Part shown: piece by piece, positions 1 to 8,566 of the stretch
Layout: the number at the start of each line of letters is the position of its first letter
How positions within the stretch are numbered: position 1 is the first letter of the stretch
Origin: Candidatus Brevibacterium intestinigallinarum
GTDB taxonomy: Bacteria; Actinomycetota; Actinomycetes; Actinomycetales; Brevibacteriaceae
Direction of reading: 5' to 3'
Assembly: GCA_019117325.1 (NCBI GenBank)
Contig: DWZY01000094.1
Span: 1-10,340, forward strand
Length of the DNA stretch: 10,340 bases
The notes under the pieces: generated by a model
The model's database searches: none
Seen by the model: only the letters and a program-made list of their open reading frames with translations
What the model was told of the DNA's origin: nothing
Position numbers and translations under genes: made by a program

Positions 1-231
1 TTCACCGCCCGCCCGATCGGACCCGCCGGCGACTCGAACTCCACCACGTCCGTCATGCGGGTGCCGCTCGGCACCGCCTCGAATCGGTGCTCGTGCCACC
101 AGCGCCGGAATGATCCCGACGTCTGCTCATAGACGAACCGATGAGGAGCGTCATGCGCGCTGATGACGGACGTCATCCTGACGGGAACGCCCAGATGCCG
201 GGACATCCGTGATGAGGTCGATCCTGGGCAC
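1..231 (-). pseudogene. SRPBCC-family gene, 5' part, internally deleted and frameshifted
   Basis: A reading frame entering from the window edge resembles small SRPBCC (START-like, polyketide cyclase/dehydrase type) proteins of actinobacteria. Typical pieces are HLGVPVRMTSVIS, then FRRWWHEHRFE, then TRMTDVVEFESPAGPIG. This frame has no convincing start: upstream of the homology there is only ATG 206 without a Shine-Dalgarno. In another frame, GTG 231 lies 3 nt after AGGAGG and encodes MPRIDLITDVPA, which looks like the normal SRPBCC N-terminus, but that frame hits a stop at 151-153. Homologues usually have about 55-60 residues before the HLGV-like segment; here only about 12 remain and the frame changes near 195-205. 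I infer an internal deletion of roughly 130 bp. Alternatives are a short functional protein from ATG 206 or a sequence error. The substrate of this fold is unknown, and the 3' end lies outside the window. Confidence 0.6.
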
Positions 232-326
232 GGGCCTCCTCCGGCTGGGCGGGTTCACGTCTCGTCCACCATCTCAGACGGCACAGCGCCCCGGCCCGGA
301 TGCCCGACCGGAATGCGCAGTCCGTC

Positions 327-884
327 TCACGGGAGACCGGCGTGCGGAACCTCCACTCGAACCGCGCGCAGGCTTCCTTCGCGCGCCTGCTTCCGCGCAT
401 CCTCATGGAAGTCCGGGGCCGCGCACAGGAACAGCGTGCGCCCGTCCTCTCCACCCAGCATGCAGGCGAACACACCGATGCCCGGTTCGATGGAAAAGTC
501 TATGGCGCCGCCCTCCTTCACCCTGATCACGCGTCCGCCCACCGCGTCCGCGACCCACAGTGCGCCCTCTGCGTCCAGCCCGCATCCATCCGGACCCACG
601 ACGACCTGGGCGAGGAGAGGCTCAAGATCGCGCTCCGTGGGCACGGGCCCGAATTCGGCCCAGACGCGCCGTCCGGTCAGGCTGCCGTCGTCCGCGATGT
701 CGAAGGCCGTGATCCGATTGCCGAACGTCTCGCAGACCAGCAGGGTCCCGTCATCGGTGATGACGCTGCCGTTCGGGAACATCATGTCCTCAGCCGCGAC
801 ACTCACAGTCCCGTCCGGATCGACACGCAGCAGTCGGGCGGTCTCCAGGGCGTTGCTGGCAGCACGGGTGTCGCAGTTCGACAT
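327..884 (-). pseudogene. SMP-30/gluconolactonase/LRE-family protein, 5'-truncated
   Basis: The open frame encodes 185 residues of a six-bladed beta-propeller lactonase. Recognisable pieces, in order, are RLLRVDPDG, MMFPNGSVI (Asn metal ligand region), LLVCETFGNRITAFDI, VVGPDGCGLDAEGALWVADA (Asp metal ligand region) and GVFACMLGGEDGRTLFLCAA. The 3' end is natural (VEVPHAGLP then stop). Family members are about 280-300 residues. Roughly the first 100-120 are missing, including the N-terminal Glu metal ligand of the EGP motif, so lactonase activity is unlikely. Homology begins at about residues 16-20; the first residues look random, and ATG 884 has no clear ribosome site. The break coincides with the broken 5' end of the facing TetR gene. 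The intact enzyme would hydrolyse a sugar lactone or similar ester; the substrate cannot be told. A translated but inactive short protein is possible. Confidence 0.7.
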
Positions 885-1134
885 GGCTGCGCTCGAGGAC
901 TCTCACGACGCAGCGATCCTCGACATGCGCCGCACCACGACCACTGCACTCCGCACGGTTCTGGATCAGGGAGTTGCCGAGGATGCTTTCACGGACGTCG
1001 ACATCCCGCGGGTATCCCGAGCCATGCTGTCTCTGGGCACTGACCTGGTCCGCTGGTACCGACCTGACGGGGCAGACTCACCGGAGCAGGTGGGCGCGTT
1101 CACGTCGAAGCTTGCACTCGGAATGGTCACCTGA
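883..1134 (+). pseudogene. TetR-family regulator, C-terminal fragment
   Basis: The last 83 codons of a plus-strand frame look like the ligand-binding C-terminal domain of a TetR-type repressor: AALEDSHDAAIL, then LRTVLDQGVAEDAF, then IPRVSRAMLSLGTDLVRWYR and a closing KLALGMV. The N-terminal helix-turn-helix (about the first 50 residues) and roughly half of the ligand domain are absent. Upstream in the same frame is only antisense to the SMP-30 gene, with no resemblance to TetR. Homology may start up to about 20 nt before ATG 883. Without the DNA-binding domain this cannot act as a repressor. A TetR gene divergent from a metabolic gene it controls is a common layout, so the original repressor probably regulated the SMP-30/SRPBCC unit (inference). 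It converges on the amidohydrolase gene with an 11-bp gap. Confidence 0.65.
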
Positions 1135-1138
1135 AAGG

Positions 1139-1155
1139 GCTCCCCTCAGAGGAGC
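1139..1155. terminator. Short hairpin at the convergent 3' ends (possible terminator)
   Basis: The arms gctcccc (1139-1145) and gaggagc (1149-1155) pair over 7 bp with one G-T wobble on the minus strand, around a 3-nt loop. That loop is the stop codon of the amidohydrolase gene. On the minus strand the stem is followed by CCTTTC, so the U run is poor. Its position between converging genes fits a weak bidirectional terminator, but it is short and could be chance. Confidence 0.3.
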
Positions 1156-2363
1156 TCACCATCTTGGGCCACAACGCGGCCGGCGCGGATCACCGTGCGG
1201 TCGCCTGGCCGGTCCATGACAGCGGACGCCGGATACTCTCCGGGGACCAGGACGAGGTCCGCCGCATCGCCCACACCCACGCCGCGCGACTCGGATCGGG
1301 TCAGAGCTGGATCGAGCACCCGCGCACCTCCTAGCGTCGCGGTCTCCAGTGCGCGCTCGATGTCAGAATCACGGCGCAGTCCGTTCGTGAAGGCCAGCTG
1401 CCAGGTACGGTCCAGCATGTCCGTGTTGCCGTAGGGCGACCAGTAGTCGCGCTGCCCGTCCTGTCCCAGACCGATCCGCACGCCGGCGTCCAGGATCTCG
1501 AGCAGGGGCAGAGTCCCTCGACCACTGGGCGCGACGGTTGTCAGAGCGATGTCGAGTTCCGCGAGCTCGGCGAGCACCTGCGCACGCTGGCTCTCGGAGA
1601 TCCCCGCGAGGAAGAAGGCGTGCGCGATCGTCACGCGGCCACGCATATCGAGAGCACGGGCGCGCGCGATGATCTGCTGAGCGCTGAAGAGGCCCAGATC
1701 TGCCGGCTCGTGCAGGTGGATGTCGATGCCGGCCCCATGGCGCTCGGCCAGGTCGAAGACGATGTCGAGGTGCTGGCGGGGATCCTGGTCCAGGGCGCAG
1801 GGATCGATGCCGCCCACCAGATCGACCCCGTTCCGCAGGCCCTCCTCGAGGAGAGCGGGAACCCCTGGTTCCAGCAGGAGGCCGGCCTGCGGGAATGCGA
1901 CGACCTCGACGCTGGCACGGTGCGCATGCGCCTCCTTGGCGGCGAGGACCCCCTGTAGCCGCTCCAAGCCGCAGTCCGCATCGATTTGGGCATAGCTGCG
2001 GGCGCGCGTCATGCCGTTCGCGATCGCGCTGCCCAGGGTGTGCGTGGCGCGCTCGACCACGGAGGCCTCTGCGTCCCGCCAGTTGTCGCGGTCATTCTGG
2101 ATGAAGGACCAGAGACTGCGGCGCTCGACTTCGTTCGGTTCGAACGGGAGTCCCACCCGCGTGGAGTCGAGGTGGACGTGGACATCGGAGAACGACGGGA
2201 GGAGCAGGCGTCCCGCACCGTCGACATGATCGAGCCGACCCTCGACACTGTCGGAGCTCCCACTGCCCTGCGGCTCGATCGACGCGATGACGCCGTCGGA
2301 CACGCGCACATCCACGGGATCTCCGCCCCAGGGACGAACATCGCTGATCATCAGGTCACGCAT
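1146..2363 (-). CDS. Cytosine-deaminase-like metal-dependent amidohydrolase
   Basis: A 405-residue amidohydrolase-superfamily enzyme (TIM barrel with flanking beta-sandwich). The motifs follow E. coli CodA closely: HxH metal ligands in VHVHLD (H62, H64), VVAFPQAGL (Q159), HLHE (H216, E219), TIAHAF (H248) and the Asp of GLGQDGQRDYWSP (D302). The beta-sandwich strand near the end reads GVGVGDAADLVLV. All expected catalytic residues are present, so it should hydrolyse a ring or side-chain amine/amide in the cytoplasm. The true substrate may be cytosine, another pyrimidine or creatinine-like compounds and cannot be told. ATG 2363 was chosen because AGAGG lies about 8 nt upstream and homology starts directly after it. 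The open frame extends further, but only through tRNA-Ala. The gene stands alone after the tRNA unit, and no transporter such as codB is adjacent. Confidence 0.85.
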   Translation of the reverse strand: MRDLMISDVRPWGGDPVDVRVSDGVIASIEPQGSGSSDSVEGRLDHVDGAGRLLLPSFSDVHVHLDSTRVGLPFEPNEVERRSLWSFIQNDRDNWRDAEASVVERATHTLGSAIANGMTRARSYAQIDADCGLERLQGVLAAKEAHAHRASVEVVAFPQAGLLLEPGVPALLEEGLRNGVDLVGGIDPCALDQDPRQHLDIVFDLAERHGAGIDIHLHEPADLGLFSAQQIIARARALDMRGRVTIAHAFFLAGISESQRAQVLAELAELDIALTTVAPSGRGTLPLLEILDAGVRIGLGQDGQRDYWSPYGNTDMLDRTWQLAFTNGLRRDSDIERALETATLGGARVLDPALTRSESRGVGVGDAADLVLVPGEYPASAVMDRPGDRTVIRAGRVVAQDGELL

Positions 2364-2392
2364 TCCGAGCGCCTCTCTGCGTTCCGGTATGA

Positions 2393-2430
2393 ACGAAGGC
2401 CCCAACCGGTTTCCCAGTTGAGGCCTTCGT
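2393..2430 (-). terminator. 17-bp stem-loop after tRNA-Ala
   Basis: On the minus strand, arms ACGAAGGCCTCAACTGG and CCGGTTGGGGCCTTCGT pair over all 17 positions with two G-U wobbles around a GAAA tetraloop of GNRA type. It lies 34 bp after tRNA-Ala and 29 bp before the amidohydrolase start. The 3' flank, TCATACC, lacks a real U run. It is the likely terminator of the tRNA unit; many actinobacterial terminators are U-poor. It might also protect or control the start of a transcript reading into the amidohydrolase. Confidence 0.7.
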
Positions 2431-2464
2431 CTACAACGAGCCACTGTCTCACGAGTTTCTCGAG

Positions 2465-2537
2465 TGGAGGTAAGGGGACTCGAACCCCTAACCCCCTGCT
2501 TGCAAAGCAGGTGCGCTACCAATTGCGCCATACCCCC
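2465..2537 (-). tRNA. tRNA-Ala (anticodon UGC)
   Basis: A complete 73-nt cloverleaf. The acceptor GGGGGTA pairs with TACCTCC (one G-U), followed by discriminator A. The D-stem is GCGC/GCGC. The anticodon stem CCTGC/GCAGG encloses loop TTTGCAA with anticodon TGC. The T-arm is AGGGG-TTCGAGT-CCCCT. The 3' CCA is not encoded, so it must be added enzymatically. It lies 14 nt after the stop of the small DLW-39 gene and is probably cotranscribed with tRNA-Ile. Confidence 0.97.
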
Positions 2538-2551
2538 CGGGGGCAGACAGC

Positions 2552-2671
2552 TTACACCGGATCGGTGTACTGCGACCACTGCTCCTGCCGACCGCGATTG
2601 CGGTTCCGCAGGACTCCCAGAGTCCCAACGGCAAGGGCTGCAGTCCCCAGCAGGGTGAGCCATCGTCTCAT
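2552..2671 (-). CDS. DLW-39 family small membrane-type peptide
   Basis: A 39-codon gene. It starts MRRWLTLLG, has a hydrophobic run at about residues 5-21 (one likely membrane segment), then a basic stretch RNRNRGRQ, and ends EQWSQYTDPV. Length, layout and the ending (D/E-x-W followed by TDPV) match the actinobacterial DLW-39 family, found near gyrase genes; its function is unknown to me. The start is well supported: AGGAGGGG (2678-2685) leaves 8 nt from AGGAGG to ATG 2671, in the 21-nt spacer after tRNA-Ile. The stop is TAA, 14 nt before tRNA-Ala. Being between two tRNAs, its mRNA would probably be released by tRNA processing. The family's DLW triplet reads EQW here, so membership rests on length, ending and context. 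Confidence 0.82.
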   Translation of the reverse strand: MRRWLTLLGTAALAVGTLGVLRNRNRGRQEQWSQYTDPV

Positions 2672-2692
2672 GATGATCCCCTCCTGGTTGCG

Positions 2693-2766
2693 TGGGCCTA
2701 AGAGGACTTGAACCTCTGACCTCTTCGTTATCAGCGAAGCGCTCTAACCGCCTGAGCTATAGGCCC
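2693..2766 (-). tRNA. tRNA-Ile (anticodon GAU)
   Basis: A complete 74-nt cloverleaf. The acceptor GGGCCTA pairs with TAGGCCC, followed by discriminator A. The D-stem is GCTC/GAGC. The anticodon stem CTTCG/CGAAG encloses loop CTGATAA with anticodon GAT. The T-arm is AGAGG-TTCAAGT-CCTCT. CCA is not encoded. Ile-GAU followed by Ala-UGC downstream of gyrA is a classic actinobacterial arrangement. Confidence 0.97.
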
Positions 2767-2792
2767 CCGTGGCTCTTGCGAACCGAGAAGCA

Positions 2793-2820
2793 ACTTTACC
2801 AACCCGGACACCCAACGCAA
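2793..2820 (-). promoter_or_regulatory. Probable promoter of the tRNA-Ile / DLW-39 / tRNA-Ala unit
   Basis: On the minus strand TTGCGT (2815-2820, -35) is followed after 16 nt by TAAAGT (2793-2798, -10). Initiation would fall about 20 nt before tRNA-Ile. The -35 begins 1 nt after the DUF3566 terminator stem and uses its U run, so the end of one unit and the start of the next are fused. Each hexamer has two or more mismatches to the sigma-70-type consensus, so this is a prediction. Confidence 0.5.
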
Positions 2821-2821
2821 A

Positions 2822-2861
2822 ATCGGCCGGAACATGTGATGCCTCACATGTTCCGGCCGAT
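2822..2861 (-). terminator. Intrinsic terminator of the gyrB-gyrA-DUF3566 operon
   Basis: On the minus strand the arms ATCGGCCGGAACATGTGA and TCACATGTTCCGGCCGAT form a perfect 18-bp stem with a 4-nt loop. It starts 13 nt after the DUF3566 stop and is followed by TTTG, giving TTTT with the last stem base. The length and perfection are well beyond chance. The short U run is normal for GC-rich genomes. Confidence 0.88.
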
Positions 2862-2874
2862 CCGCCAGGCTGCG

Positions 2875-3626
2875 TCAGTCGTCGGTGAGGGTCAGATGGA
2901 ACCCGCCCACGATCGAGGCGCCGATGTTGTAGAGGAATGCGAACAGCGTCGACAGGGCCGTCATGAGCACGATGTTCACGAGGGCCAGCACGAACGACGT
3001 CGCCATGACGCGTCCCAGGCTCACCAGGGCCAGCAACTGATCCGCGCTCTCCGCTCCCGCGATCTCCGACAGCGTCGATTCGATGTTGCCCATGACGCCG
3101 GTCATCTGCAGCACCAGCCACAGCACCAGGGTCGCCACGAGCATCGCGATCGCGATGGCCAACGACAGCAGGAACGACATCTTCATGACCGACCACGGGT
3201 CGATGTTCGCGATCGTGAGGCGCACCGTGCGCGGGCCCTTCTTCGAGGACTTCCCGCTCATCTTGACGCCGCTGGACGAGGCTTTCACACCGGAGGCCTG
3301 CCCCCGGTGGTCCGGTCCCGAACCCGTCGAGGAGTCGTCGCCTCCGCTGAACCGCAGTCCCGCCGAGGCCGAGCTCACCCGCGTCTGCGGACCCGCCGAG
3401 CCCTGTGCACCGGCCGACTGCCCGCCAGCCGGGCGACCGCCCGTGGGTCCGCTGCCCGTGGGCACCGTCGCCGTGGGTGCGCTGCCGGCCGAGCCCGAGG
3501 CCGCAGGAGCACTGCCGCTCGCCCCGGCACCGGACTTCGCGCTGGTGTCGGCATCGCCGGTGGCCGTCAGCCGGGTGCGTCCGCTGGAGGTGCGGAGGAC
3601 CTTGCCGGGCTTCTGCTCGTTGTCGC

Positions 3627-3630
<4 letters not shown>
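2875..3630 (-). CDS. DUF3566 membrane protein downstream of gyrA
   Basis: A 251-residue protein in two parts. Residues 1-130 are low-complexity and likely disordered, rich in Ser, Gly, Ala, Thr and Pro. Residues 133-251 are the DUF3566 domain: RTVRLTIANIDPWSVMKMSFL, a membrane helix at about 151-175, an extracytoplasmic-type linker, a second helix at about 208-236, and the typical end GGFHLTLTDD. The family is the conserved neighbour of gyrA in actinobacteria (Rv0007-like); its biochemical role is unknown. The start is GTG 3630, overlapping the gyrA stop in GTGA, so translation is probably coupled. A purine-rich stretch, GAAGAG, lies upstream within gyrA. It is the last gene of the gyrase operon, followed by a strong terminator. 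Confidence 0.9.
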
Positions 3631-6272
<2,642 letters not shown>

Positions 6273-6314
6273 GGGGGCTCATCTCTCTTCTGTCACGGGC
6301 CGGAACGGAGGCAG

Positions 6315-6342
6315 GCCCCGGGCACCGGCGGGTGTCCGGGGC
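6315..6342 (-). other. GC-rich hairpin in the gyrB-gyrA gap
   Basis: On the minus strand GCCCCGGACACC and GGTGCCCGGGGC form a 12-bp stem with a single A-C mismatch around loop CGCC. It lies 9 nt after the gyrB stop. No U run follows (CTGCCTCC), so it is more likely an mRNA processing or stability element than a terminator. It could tune the gyrA to gyrB ratio (inference). Confidence 0.5.
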
Positions 6343-6351
6343 GCACGCGCC

Positions 6352-8361
6352 TCAGATGTCGAGGAAGCGGACGTCCTTCGCGTTCTCCTGGATGAAGCGA
6401 CGACGCGAGTCCACGTCGTCGCCCATGAGGACGGTGAAGATCTCGTCCGACTGGGCTGCATCGTCGAGGGTGACCTGCTTGAGGAGGCGATGATCCGGGT
6501 TCATCGTCGTCTCCCACAGTTCCTGGTAGTTCATCTCGCCCAGGCCCTTGTAGCGCTGGATCGCCAGTTCCTTGGGCAGGCGCTTGCCGGCCGCCCGACC
6601 GGCCTCCAGCAGGCCGTCGCGCTCGCGGTCCGAGTACGCGAACTCGTGGGCCGCGTTCGACCACTTGAGGCGGTACAGCGGCGGTGTCGCGAGGTACACG
6701 TACCCGCCCTCCACCAGCGGCTTCATGTAGCGGAAGATGAAGGTGAGCAGCAGCGTCGTGATGTGCTGGCCGTCGACGTCCGCATCCGCCATGAGGACGA
6801 TCTTGTGGTAGCGGAGCTTGTCGATGTCGAACTCCTCACCGATGCCCGTGCCGAACGCGGTGATCATCGCCTGGATCTCCGCGTTGCCCAAGGCCCGGTC
6901 GAGGCGCGCCTTCTCCACATTCAGGATCTTGCCGCGCAGCGGGAGGATCGCCTGCGTGTGCGGGTCACGGCCCTGCGTGGCGGAACCGCCGGCGGAGTCG
7001 CCCTCGACGATGAAGACCTCGGAGATAGTGGGGTCCTTCGACTGGCAGTCCTTGAGCTTGCCGGGCATGCCGCCGGCCTCGAGGAGGCCCTTGCGGCGGG
7101 TCGCCTCGCGCGCCTTGCGGGCGGCCAGACGGGCCTGCGCGGCCTGGGAGGCCTTGCGCACGACCTCCTTCGCCTGCGCCGGGTTGGACTCCATCCAGTG
7201 GCCGAACTCATCGCGGACGACGCGCTGGACGAAGGTCTTCGCCTCCGAGTTGCCCAGCTTCGTCTTCGTCTGCCCCTCGAACTGCGGCTCGCCCAGCTTG
7301 ATCGACACGACGGCCGTGAGGCCCTCGCGGATGTCGTCGCCGGTGAGGTTGGGGTCCTTCTCCCGCAGGATCTTCTGCTCGCGCGCGTAGTTGTTCACCA
7401 GCGAGGTGAGCGCCGTGCGGAAGCCCTCCTCGTGCGTGCCGCCCTCGTGGGTCGAGATCGTGTTCGCGAACGTGTGCACGGACTCCGAGTACGAGGTCGT
7501 CCACTGCATCGCGACCTCGAGCGAGATCATCTGATCCGGGTCCTCGGCCTCGAACGCGATGATCTCGTCGTTGACGGTCTCCGACCGCTTCGTCCTGTTG
7601 ATGTGCGCGACGTAGTCGAGCAGGCCGTCGTCGTAGCGGTACGAGACCTTCTTGGTCTTCGCCTCCGCCGGCTCGCCGTCCTCATCCGCGTCGTCCAGCT
7701 GGACGTCGTCGGGATCGACCTCCGCCTTCCGCTGGTCCTCGAGGCTGATCCGCATGCCCTTGTTGAGGAACGCCATCTGCTGGAAGCGGGAGCGCAGCAC
7801 CTCGAACGAGAACTCCGTCGTCTCGAAGATCTCGTCGTCCGGCCAGAAGGTGATGATCGTGCCGGTGCGGTCCGTCTCCTCGCCCTGGACGACCTCGCCC
7901 GTGGGCTCGCCGCGGCGGTAGTCCTGCCGCCAGACGTGGCCGTCGCGGTGGACCTCCGCATCGAGGCGGATGGACAGCGCGTTCACGACGGAGGAGCCCA
8001 CGCCGTGCAGACCGCCGGAGACCGCGTAGCCGCCTCCGCCGAACTTGCCGCCGGCGTGCAGGATCGTCAGCACGACCTGCAGCGTGGGGATGCCCTCCGT
8101 GGGGTGCATCGCGACGGGGATGCCGCGGCCGTCGTCGACGACGCGCACGCCCCCGTCCTCGAGGATCGTCACCTCGATGTGGGACGCATACCCGGCCATG
8201 GCCTCGTCGACGGAGTTGTCGACGACCTCCTGCACCAGGTGGTGCAGGCCGCGCTCCGACGTGGAGCCGATGTACATGCCGGGCCTCTTGCGCACCGCCT
8301 CGAGACCTTCGAGGACGGTGATGTCCCCCGCTTCGTAATGCGGTGTCTGCTCGGCTGACAT
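6352..8361 (-). CDS. gyrB: DNA gyrase subunit B
   Basis: A 669-residue GyrB, the ATPase subunit of gyrase. The GHKL ATPase domain shows EVVDNSVDEA (E45, N49), DDGRGIP (D77) and GGLHGVG (117-123). The transducer domain has an acidic variable insert at about 214-239. The TOPRIM domain has VEGDSAGGS (E453) and MADADVDGQH (D526, D528, D530), followed by QRYKGLGEMN and the end VRFLDI. It is the short form, without the roughly 165-residue insert of proteobacterial GyrB, as expected for actinobacteria. I chose ATG 8361, which follows GAGGAG by 4 nt and begins MSAEQTPHY. The in-frame ATG 8373 would add MRSS but lacks a ribosome site and overlaps the Shine-Dalgarno. It is the first gene of the gyrase operon. 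Its upstream neighbour is a sulfur gene rather than the usual recF/dciA. Confidence 0.98.
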   Translation of the reverse strand: MSAEQTPHYEAGDITVLEGLEAVRKRPGMYIGSTSERGLHHLVQEVVDNSVDEAMAGYASHIEVTILEDGGVRVVDDGRGIPVAMHPTEGIPTLQVVLTILHAGGKFGGGGYAVSGGLHGVGSSVVNALSIRLDAEVHRDGHVWRQDYRRGEPTGEVVQGEETDRTGTIITFWPDDEIFETTEFSFEVLRSRFQQMAFLNKGMRISLEDQRKAEVDPDDVQLDDADEDGEPAEAKTKKVSYRYDDGLLDYVAHINRTKRSETVNDEIIAFEAEDPDQMISLEVAMQWTTSYSESVHTFANTISTHEGGTHEEGFRTALTSLVNNYAREQKILREKDPNLTGDDIREGLTAVVSIKLGEPQFEGQTKTKLGNSEAKTFVQRVVRDEFGHWMESNPAQAKEVVRKASQAAQARLAARKAREATRRKGLLEAGGMPGKLKDCQSKDPTISEVFIVEGDSAGGSATQGRDPHTQAILPLRGKILNVEKARLDRALGNAEIQAMITAFGTGIGEEFDIDKLRYHKIVLMADADVDGQHITTLLLTFIFRYMKPLVEGGYVYLATPPLYRLKWSNAAHEFAYSDRERDGLLEAGRAAGKRLPKELAIQRYKGLGEMNYQELWETTMNPDHRLLKQVTLDDAAQSDEIFTVLMGDDVDSRRRFIQENAKDVRFLDI

Positions 8362-8392
8362 GGAACTCCTCATCGCGTGCGCGGACGCGTGC

Positions 8393-8419
8393 TCAGGGTG
8401 ATAGGGCGCTTATCCCTGA
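8393..8419 (-). other. Imperfect stem-loop in the gyrB leader
   Basis: On the minus strand TCAGGG pairs with CCCTGA, and ATA with TAT, with a 2-nt CA bulge and a 7-nt loop. It starts at the -10 box and covers the predicted start of transcription, ending about 30 nt before ATG 8361. It could be an operator or leader structure; chance is not excluded. Confidence 0.3.
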
Positions 8420-8448
8420 TTCTAGCGCGTCCGGACGCTCAGAGTGTG
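8419..8448 (-). promoter_or_regulatory. Candidate gyrB promoter with an embedded palindrome
   Basis: The 205-bp gap between the upstream gene's stop and gyrB ATG 8361 holds TAGAAT on the minus strand (8419-8424), a one-mismatch -10 box about 58 nt before the start codon. No good -35 exists: ACACTC and CACACT sit at 17- and 18-nt spacing. The spacer contains the perfect palindrome gcgtccggacgc (8427-8438), suitably placed for a regulator or for supercoiling-sensitive spacing. The rest of the gap shows no gene. Confidence 0.42.
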
Positions 8449-8566
8449 CTTCCACAGGCCGTAGAAGGCGTCTTTCCCGGATTCTTGTCCCGCTGTGCGA
8501 GGGGATGACCGCCCCAGGGGGTCCCGTCGCCTCAGAATCGCTTGTGCGACGTTCTCCGCTGGCGAC

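Noticed and set aside
162..177. Inverted repeat gatgac/gtcatc with 4-nt spacer as an operator
   Set aside because: It lies inside the SRPBCC coding remnant and is short; codon content explains it.
163..882. Plus-strand frame upstream of the TetR fragment, which would give a 323-residue protein
   Set aside because: Only the last 83 codons resemble TetR; the rest is antisense to SMP-30 and SRPBCC sequence and is rich in Ser, Pro and Arg.
1..1134. Insertion sequence or phage remnant as the cause of the decayed region
   Set aside because: No transposase or integrase fragment, terminal inverted repeats or target duplications are visible; simple deletions suffice.
2364..2663. N-terminal extension of the amidohydrolase frame by 100 codons
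   Set aside because: It would translate through tRNA-Ala and the terminator stem; ATG 2363 has a ribosome site and fits the family N-terminus.
8362..8373. Alternative gyrB start ATG 8373
   Set aside because: No Shine-Dalgarno before it, and the ATG abuts the GAGGAG that serves ATG 8361.
8507..8566. Possible terminator after metB: dyad 8507-8523 and GTCGCC/GGCGAC arms
   Set aside because: The first has only 6 pairs with a mismatch, the second a 29-nt loop, and neither has a U run; too weak to call.
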